Shown: piece by piece, positions 58,514-64,000 of the stretch
Layout: each line of letters opens with the position of its first letter
How positions within the stretch are numbered: position 1 is the stretch's first letter
Assembly (NCBI RefSeq): GCF_019597925.1
Contig: NZ_CP080442.1
Location: 3,018,001 to 3,082,000 of the forward strand
Length of the DNA: 64,000 nucleotides
Reading direction: 5' to 3'
Origin: [Clostridium] scindens
Lineage (GTDB): Bacteria; Bacillota; Clostridia; Lachnospirales; Lachnospiraceae
Translations under genes and position numbers: made by a program
Notes under the pieces: model-generated
Databases searched by the model: none
Seen by the model: the letters and a program-made list of their open reading frames with translations, nothing else
What the model was told of the DNA's origin: nothing

Positions 58514-60727
58514 CTACATCATCGTATCATCCCGTAAGGCCTCAGCCAGACTGATTTTGCGTACATTCCTGTAGCCAAGACAATAAGCCAGCGCCACCGT
58601 TCCAAGTATGGCCAGCATAAAAGCAGCAATCGGAATCAGCGGAGCCTCGGACAGAAAGACTTCTGCCTCAAGATAACTTGTTTGTAACAGATAGCCGACC
58701 ACAATAACTGCCAGCGGAATGGTAAATACAATCGGGCGGCCTGCGATGACCAAGGCTTCGATACAGAACATTTTTTTAATTCCTCCCGGCGTCAGTCCGA
58801 CAGACATATATCTGGCAAATTCTCTTTTTCTCTGACGGACAAATCCCAATGTATTGGAAAACACATTCCCAATGCCAATGATTGCAAGCAATACGCAGAA
58901 ACCGCCGAAGATTGCCATCATTCCCTGTATCTGCCTGTCGTTGGCTTCCTTCTTGAGAATACGGTTTTCGCTTTTTGCCTCACAAGATCCGGCAAGAATC
59001 TGATCGATATCTGCCTGCAGCGTATTCAATTCCGCTAAAGTGGCGTTTTCGCTGCCCAGAACGCAGATGTAGGTATCTTCCCCACCCTCCGCAGCCTTTC
59101 CCTTGATTTCCTTCCACAGGGACGCCGGAATAAAATGTACCAATTCATAATAATCAGACGCCGCGTATTCTTCTCTTAAATCAGGAACTTTCTCCGTGTA
59201 GGACAAGACAGGGACTTCCAGCGCCGCTCCTTCTTCTCCGGGCTTTCTTAAAATGCTGGCAGCATTCCTGCCTTTTACATAGGACATATACTTGGGGTGT
59301 CTGAAATCCGGGTTCGTCACATCGCGGATTTGATTTCGTATGACAGCCCCGTCAAGTCGCGGCGTAACGCCAATCTCCTCACAGTAAGCCTCAAAACTGG
59401 CATCATCCAATATAACGATAGGAGCATTAACGCTCCAGCCTGCATCCGTCTTCACTGCACTGTCATCCGAAGCATGAGAAAAGCCGCCAATGGATTTCAT
59501 CTCATCACTCATTTCCTCCTCTGCGATGATTGCTTTGGCCGTTGCCTTTTGATACACGATGGCGCTTCTTATGCCGGGAAGATCTTGTATTTCTTTTGTT
59601 TCCGCAAAAGAATCCACTTCCGTATCCTGTACGGTAACCATGATGTCCCAGACATCCTGATATTTTTCAAAATATGTCTCTGCCGTACTGATCTTTGACA
59701 TTGTAAAAAAGCACTGCATAACCGTGAACGCCATGAACGAGAATATCAGGGATAAGGATGCCGTCCGCAGAGCCTTTCGCTGTGCTTTTAAAGCATTTCC
59801 CGCCAATTCTCCTTCCGTGCCAAACAAAAATGCAAGCACAGGCGAGTTCTTTTTCCGCTTAAGCTGCAGTTCGCCGGTATTTCTAATCGCTTCCAGCGGC
59901 GTAAGCCTGCTCAACTTTTTAGCCGGCAGCCAGGCGGATATCCAGATCGTGATCACTGTCACAAGCAGTGTCAAGATCAAAACAAGCGGATGATAGCCAA
60001 AAACTGCCTGATGTCTGCCTGCCACATTGCTTCCCAGCAAGGCATTCACCATCTGCAAAAGCCCCATGCTGATTGCAATTCCCAGCAGATTTCCTGCTAT
60101 GACCGGTATGGCGCAAAGTGCCGCCGCTTCCTGTAGCAGACATGCCCGTATCTGTTTCGGCGTGGCTCCAATGCTGAAGAAAATACCAAACTGATGGATC
60201 CTTGCATTCATGGATACCGCGAATGAATTGTGTATGATAACAATCAGGGAAATGGATGCCATTGCCAGGATCGCAAGAAATAAGGGGAACAGCAGTCTTG
60301 GCGCTGTATCCTGCGGGCTGCGGATCAAGTACATGGCAAGAAGTTCATAGTTATAAACGGCTGTTTTCGGAGAAACCCCGGCTATCTCGGCAATCCGCGG
60401 CGTATCTTCCAAAACCGTACTTATATCATCAAAGTATATATCCAGCACGGTTCCCTGCCCCTGTGCTGCCTTCTCGTTAACCACTACGTCTTTTACATTG
60501 GCAAAGTTTTTTATGGCATCTATATCCTCCGAATCAATTGCCCCTGCGATCCGGCTCTGCCAGCCGCCTTCTTCCAGTTTGATCCTCTCCACTTCATACT
60601 TCCATGCGTTATAAAACAAACTGCAGAGCAAGGATAGCAGCAGGGCCGAGATAAACGCCGCAACCCTAACGGAAATACTTAAGGAACGGTTGTTTTTAAT
60701 ATATCCAGATGAGTAATCTTTCCACAT
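58514..60727 (-). CDS. FtsX-type ABC transporter permease
   Basis: The roughly 737-residue membrane protein has a single N-terminal helix, an extracytoplasmic part, three helices of a first FtsX domain (about 150-290), a second N-terminal helix near 325, a large outer domain (about 350-600) and a final FtsX domain (about 610-735). Such permeases move or sense lipids, peptides or antibiotics. The ATG at 60,727 has GGAGG just upstream; the ATPase gene ends 5 nt before. Linkage to a two-component system suggests antimicrobial-peptide response. No close named relative is claimed. Confidence 0.9.
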   Translation of the reverse strand: MWKDYSSGYIKNNRSLSISVRVAAFISALLLSLLCSLFYNAWKYEVERIKLEEGGWQSRIAGAIDSEDIDAIKNFANVKDVVVNEKAAQGQGTVLDIYFDDISTVLEDTPRIAEIAGVSPKTAVYNYELLAMYLIRSPQDTAPRLLFPLFLAILAMASISLIVIIHNSFAVSMNARIHQFGIFFSIGATPKQIRACLLQEAAALCAIPVIAGNLLGIAISMGLLQMVNALLGSNVAGRHQAVFGYHPLVLILTLLVTVITIWISAWLPAKKLSRLTPLEAIRNTGELQLKRKKNSPVLAFLFGTEGELAGNALKAQRKALRTASLSLIFSFMAFTVMQCFFTMSKISTAETYFEKYQDVWDIMVTVQDTEVDSFAETKEIQDLPGIRSAIVYQKATAKAIIAEEEMSDEMKSIGGFSHASDDSAVKTDAGWSVNAPIVILDDASFEAYCEEIGVTPRLDGAVIRNQIRDVTNPDFRHPKYMSYVKGRNAASILRKPGEEGAALEVPVLSYTEKVPDLREEYAASDYYELVHFIPASLWKEIKGKAAEGGEDTYICVLGSENATLAELNTLQADIDQILAGSCEAKSENRILKKEANDRQIQGMMAIFGGFCVLLAIIGIGNVFSNTLGFVRQRKREFARYMSVGLTPGGIKKMFCIEALVIAGRPIVFTIPLAVIVVGYLLQTSYLEAEVFLSEAPLIPIAAFMLAILGTVALAYCLGYRNVRKISLAEALRDDTMM

Positions 60728-60732
60728 AGCCC

Positions 60733-61413
60733 TTACCTCCGCCATTCATCACTGATGATATGTCCATCCTCGATAGTTATAATGCGTTCTGCTTCCAGGG
60801 CCACCTTCTCATCATGGGTAATCAGCAGAATGGTCTGCTCCAGATTCCGATTGGAGAGTTTCAGCATGTCAATGATCTCTTTGGAATTTTTCTGATCCAG
60901 GTTCCCAGTCGGCTCATCTGCCAATAGTAACGCGGGGCGGTAAATAAGAGAGCGTGCAATCGCAACTCTTTGCTGCTGCCCGCCTGACAGTTGATTTGGC
61001 AGGGCCTCCAGCTTGTCAGCAATACCAAGAGAACCGACCACCTTATCAAAATATTCCTTGTTTGGCTTCTTTTTATCCAGCGTAAGGGGCATAAGAATAT
61101 TTTTCCGCACCGAAAGCGTAGGGATCAGGTTATAGAACTGATACACGAGCCCCACCTTTCTGCGGCGAAAGATGGCGGCCTGTGTGGGATTTAACTTAGA
61201 AAGGTCTGTCCCATCTATGGTTACCGTTCCGCTGGTCGGCTTGTCCACACTGCCCAGGATATGCAGAAGCGTGGATTTTCCGGAGCCGGATGCTCCGATG
61301 ATCGCCACAAATTCTCCTTTGCTGATTGTCAGGTCAATCCCGTCCAGCGCGGTTACCTGATTGTTCCCGGAACCGTATACTTTACGGACCCTTTCGCATG
61401 TTAGAATGTTCAT
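60733..61413 (-). CDS. ABC transporter ATP-binding protein (MacB/LolD-like)
   Basis: The 226-residue ATPase has Walker A IIGASGSGKSTLLHILG, the signature LSGGQQQRVAIARSL, Walker B LLLADEPTGNLD, and the His of LLITHDEK. It powers the FtsX permease encoded 5 nt downstream. The ATG at 61,413 has AGGAGGT 9 nt upstream. A promoter and a putative response-regulator site lie in the 69 nt before it. Confidence 0.94.
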   Translation of the reverse strand: MNILTCERVRKVYGSGNNQVTALDGIDLTISKGEFVAIIGASGSGKSTLLHILGSVDKPTSGTVTIDGTDLSKLNPTQAAIFRRRKVGLVYQFYNLIPTLSVRKNILMPLTLDKKKPNKEYFDKVVGSLGIADKLEALPNQLSGGQQQRVAIARSLIYRPALLLADEPTGNLDQKNSKEIIDMLKLSNRNLEQTILLITHDEKVALEAERIITIEDGHIISDEWRR

Positions 61414-61458
61414 TTGATTCTTACCTCCTGCCATCATGTTGTATATCACTATATCTAC

Positions 61459-61489
61459 AGTATAGCAAATGAAAATTACAACTTAGTGA
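61459..61489 (-). promoter_or_regulatory. Promoter and response-regulator site of the ABC operon
   Basis: On the minus strand TCACTAAGTTGTAA (61489-61476) lies 11 nt before a TATACT -10 (61464-61459). The 14-nt box is close to the TNACA-N4-TGTAA pattern reported for BceR-like regulators and recurs before the regulator gene at the same distance. Confidence 0.6.
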
Positions 61490-62667
61490 CTGTAAATCCG
61501 AATCTCAAAACACGCCCCTGCCCCCTGCTTGTTTGTAGCCCGTATCGTGCCATTCTGGCGCTTAAGAATCTCTTTTGCCAGTGCCAGTCCGATACCGATG
61601 CCTCCTTCATGGGCATTGCGGCCGCGATAGAATCGTTCAAAAAGATAGGGCATATCCTCTTTAAGAAATCCCGCCCCTTCATCCCAGATCCTAATTTCCG
61701 TATAGAGCGGATTCTGTTCATAAGCACAGTGGATAGTTCCGCCCGGATTGTGCTCCATGCAGTTTTTCATCAGATTCATGACCGCCTCCATCGTCCAGTC
61801 CAGATCGACGGTTATCGCCATCCCGCCCAGTTCCGGGATATCAACAGAAGTACCTGTCGCCGTCAATAGTTCCTGCAAGTTGTCCGACGCAAGAACAAGC
61901 ACGGTAAAAACATCAACCTCTTCCCTTTGAAGAATCAGCGTGCCAGAATCAAGGCGGGATAACACAAGCAGGGCCTCTTCTAAATGACTAAGCCTCAGAA
62001 GCTGTTTTTGTATCTGCTCCACCTTATTATTACTATTATCTCTTTGCATGGTCTGCAAAGACAGAGAGATTGCAGTAATCGGCGTCTTGATTTGATGCGC
62101 AATATTGGACAGATTTTCCGCAAAATCATTTTTCGCCTGTACTGCGGCCTCTTTCGTCTGATAAAGGAACGTCACCGTCTTATAAATTTCATCTTCCAAT
62201 TTAGAAAAATCATCCTCTCCAGTCGTAGAAAGGATGACTGCTTTTCCCATATTCGCTTGTTCCAAATACTCTGCCAGACCCTGGATACGCATGCTTTCCT
62301 TTTTGTTTCGATACAGCAGGGTAACAAGCAGAAGGCAGAAGCCCGCCAGAACTCCTGCTGCCACAGCTAAATCACCTGTCCTGTGAAGCGAATGCGAAAA
62401 ATCAGCAATTCGGTATCCCCATACGGATAAGACATCCTTTCGGGCCGTTCCGTCGGCATTCCCTCCTGTATATTCCTTCAATGCGGCTGAAATAATCTTT
62501 TCTGCTTGCGGATCCTGCTCTAACACTTCTCCGCAAACAGCGTTTAACAGATTAAATTGAAGCCGGCTGTCATAATGGAACATCATCATGGCAGTAAGTG
62601 CAGAAGAGATCAAACTGATAGATAGCACAAATCCAACTGTGATCAAAATGTTTTTTCGTCCGCTCAT
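61483..62667 (-). CDS. Sensor histidine kinase
   Basis: The 394-residue kinase has membrane helices at about 8-30 and 100-119 enclosing a small extracytoplasmic domain of about 70 residues. His191 in NIAHQIKTPITAI is the phosphorylation site; the N box is MNLMKNCMEHNPGG, followed by WDEGAGFL and GIGIGLALAKEIL. It would phosphorylate the response regulator whose gene overlaps its start by 4 nt. Bce-type kinases usually lack an outer domain, so its sensing mode may differ. Confidence 0.93.
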   Translation of the reverse strand: MSGRKNILITVGFVLSISLISSALTAMMMFHYDSRLQFNLLNAVCGEVLEQDPQAEKIISAALKEYTGGNADGTARKDVLSVWGYRIADFSHSLHRTGDLAVAAGVLAGFCLLLVTLLYRNKKESMRIQGLAEYLEQANMGKAVILSTTGEDDFSKLEDEIYKTVTFLYQTKEAAVQAKNDFAENLSNIAHQIKTPITAISLSLQTMQRDNSNNKVEQIQKQLLRLSHLEEALLVLSRLDSGTLILQREEVDVFTVLVLASDNLQELLTATGTSVDIPELGGMAITVDLDWTMEAVMNLMKNCMEHNPGGTIHCAYEQNPLYTEIRIWDEGAGFLKEDMPYLFERFYRGRNAHEGGIGIGLALAKEILKRQNGTIRATNKQGAGACFEIRIYSH

Positions 62668-63335
62668 ATCGTATCCTCCATACGGTATCCTACGCTTCTG
62701 ACCGTCTTTAGACAGGATGGCTGGTCTAATTTATCCCTCAGACGTTTCATTGTGACTGTCAGCGTGTTGTTATTCACATAGTTTCCATTCACATCCCATA
62801 CCTGTTCTAAGATTTTTTCTCTGGTTACAGTCTTTCCCTTGTTCTGCATCAGGTACAAGAGCAGCTGGTATTCCGCCACGCTCAAATTGATCTCTTCCAA
62901 ATGGAAGGTAACTGTCCTGCGGTTCTGGTCGATGATAATCCCATCGCAGGAAAGATACTGCCCAGCCGCATTGCGGGTCCGGCGAAGCAAAGCCAATATC
63001 CGCGAATACAACACTACCAGTTCAAAAGGCTTCACCACATAGTCATCCGCACCGTTTTGAAACCCTGATACGATATCACAGGAATCCCCACGGACCGTAA
63101 GAAAGATGATTGGAAGTTCCTTCCATGTACCGCGGATCCATTTACACAAATAATCCCCTCGTCCATCCGGCATATTCCAATCCAGAAGAACCATTGCAGG
63201 CACATGGATTTCCAGTGCCTGCTTAATGCTGGCAAGCGTATCATATATCGTCACCTTAAAATCTTTCTGTTCCAGATATTCTTTTACAGTATTCGCAATA
63301 TTGGGGTCATCTTCAGCATAGTATAAATCGATCAT
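62664..63335 (-). CDS. OmpR-family response regulator
   Basis: The 223-residue regulator has a receiver domain with Asp52 in VLLDWNMPDG, Thr in IFLTVRG and Lys in DDYVVKPFEL, followed by an OmpR-type winged helix (about 125-220; LTVTMKRLRDKL, VRSVGYRME). It is first in the operon with the kinase and probably binds the shared 14-nt box ahead of itself and of the ABC genes. Confidence 0.95.
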   Translation of the reverse strand: MIDLYYAEDDPNIANTVKEYLEQKDFKVTIYDTLASIKQALEIHVPAMVLLDWNMPDGRGDYLCKWIRGTWKELPIIFLTVRGDSCDIVSGFQNGADDYVVKPFELVVLYSRILALLRRTRNAAGQYLSCDGIIIDQNRRTVTFHLEEINLSVAEYQLLLYLMQNKGKTVTREKILEQVWDVNGNYVNNNTLTVTMKRLRDKLDQPSCLKTVRSVGYRMEDTI

Positions 63336-63365
63336 CTCAATCTCCCATCCTGTCTTTTTGTATCT

Positions 63366-63396
63366 ATTATAGCAGGATAAAGTTACAGTTGGGTGA
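63366..63396 (-). promoter_or_regulatory. Promoter and response-regulator site of the two-component operon
   Basis: On the minus strand TCACCCAACTGTAA (63396-63383) is 11 nt before TATAAT (63371-63366), the same geometry as before the ABC operon. Confidence 0.6.
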
Positions 63397-63418
63397 CTAA
63401 ACTTCGCGCTGCCACGTG

Positions 63419-64000
63419 CTATTCCCCCTTACCCAGACATTTTGCCCCTCTGAGCCGCTCGACAAGCGTCTCCTTCGAAAAGTTTTTCATAGATATCAGC
63501 GTTATAAGCAGAGGAACCACGATCAGAACAACGGCATAAACGGCAAAAAGCGTCCACGGGAATGCAAAAGTCATGTAATAGGCCCCGCCGTTACGAAGCA
63601 GGCTCACAAGCACATATCCAAGCAGCGTGCCGGCAGTCATTGTCACACCCACAGCCGCAAGGACTAAGATCAGGCTTTCGCACAATAGCATTTTTCTAAT
63701 CTGCCCTTTTGCCATACCGATAGACTCAAGCACTGCCAGTTCCTGCTCTCTTGTAACAATATTTGTGATCAGCGTATTCATCATGCTCAGTATGCTGAAC
63801 ATCATAATAAAGATGGCAAGCCCGCTGATGGCACCGAACACGGAATCTGCTGTTTTCGTATAGAAGGCCTTTCTTTCCGCAAGGCTTTCCATGCTTAATT
63901 CCGATTTTTCCTCAACCATCTGTGTTAAGATTTCTCCTACTTCCGCTTCCTTATCAGGCTCAGTCGATACAAGCAGATGCGAATTCAGGCTCTCATAGGA
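63419..64000 (-). CDS. FtsX-type ABC permease (5' end beyond the window)
   Basis: The frame is open to the right edge, so only the last 193 residues are seen. They form a C-terminal FtsX domain: ISGLAIFIMMFSILSMMNTL, then TREQELAVLESIGMAKGQIRKML, and two further helices before a short basic tail. It ends 84 nt upstream of the response-regulator gene and may be part of a larger ABC/two-component locus continuing outside. Confidence 0.88.
   Translation of the reverse strand, partial: SYESLNSHLLVSTEPDKEAEVGEILTQMVEEKSELSMESLAERKAFYTKTADSVFGAISGLAIFIMMFSILSMMNTLITNIVTREQELAVLESIGMAKGQIRKMLLCESLILVLAAVGVTMTAGTLLGYVLVSLLRNGGAYYMTFAFPWTLFAVYAVVLIVVPLLITLISMKNFSKETLVERLRGAKCLGKGE

Noticed and set aside
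1..64000. CRISPR arrays, prophage or insertion-sequence genes
   Set aside because: No regularly spaced direct repeats, transposase, integrase or phage structural genes were seen on either strand.

Overview
The window reads as a chromosomal segment of an anaerobic, low-to-mid-GC Firmicute, most likely a gut Lachnospiraceae (Clostridium cluster XIVa). This rests on two pyrophosphate-type phosphofructokinases, rubrerythrin, a tungsten/molybdenum aldehyde:ferredoxin oxidoreductase, KamA-like and other radical-SAM enzymes, an anaerobic GlpA/GlpK set, a cytosolic subtilase of the Csp type, clostridial-looking AGGAGG ribosome sites, and tRNA genes without encoded CCA. No phage genes, insertion sequences or CRISPR arrays were seen. 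Species was not determined; GC was judged by eye only.

Layout. 1-6.6 kb: a KamA-like radical-SAM enzyme cut by the left edge, then on the minus strand a fused double NUDIX protein, a c-di-GMP phosphodiesterase with a dead GGDEF site, a subtilase and rubrerythrin. 6.6-17.2 kb: glycosyltransferase, PPi-phosphofructokinase, a WYL regulator divergent from an MFS transporter, a PEP/pyruvate-binding-domain protein, then aspartate aminotransferase plus glutamate dehydrogenase and a LysR regulator. 17.3-28.2 kb: a minus-strand kynurenine-type operon (BmrR-like MerR regulator, cyclase/arylformamidase-like protein, APC permease, kynureninase, two CocE/NonD hydrolases), with an NhaC-type antiporter and alanine dehydrogenase just upstream. 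Together they could take up kynurenine or formylkynurenine, release anthranilate and alanine, and oxidise the alanine to pyruvate. 28.2-31.5 kb: a surface Ig-like protein and a membrane pseudokinase. 31.55-32.24 kb: a long gene-free stretch with large inverted repeats.

32.2-46.4 kb: a second PPi-PFK, a glycerol operon (glpK, glpA, FAD oxidoreductase, DUF1667), and a four-carbon sugar-acid operon (PPC protein, beta-hydroxyacid dehydrogenase, TRAP transporter, DUF1537 kinase, class II aldolase) divergent from a PrpR-type regulator that lacks the sigma-54 contact motif. Glycerol, and in the known tetronate pathways the sugar acids, both lead to dihydroxyacetone phosphate, so these blocks are metabolically coherent. 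46.2-50.7 kb: an aldehyde-oxidation module (MoaD-like, AOR, polyferredoxin, iron alcohol dehydrogenase, SCP2-like protein).

50.8-58.5 kb: tRNA-Arg, cold-shock protein, a B6 kinase/ECF S-component/radical-SAM trio, an RluA pseudouridine synthase, then tRNA-Ser flanked by two paralogous small-RNA genes with a shared promoter architecture and compensatory base changes in a 12-bp stem. A diverged third locus with the same promoter layout lies at 11.3-11.5 kb. LarE/LarB, an XRE regulator and ribosomal protein bL25 with an attenuator-like leader follow. 58.5-64 kb: an FtsX-type ABC transporter with its own two-component system; two promoters there carry the same putative response-regulator site at identical spacing. 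The right edge cuts another FtsX permease.

The strongest candidates for something undescribed are the small-RNA family, the 247-nt structured element at 31,957-32,203, and the kynurenine operon with its active/inactive CocE pair.
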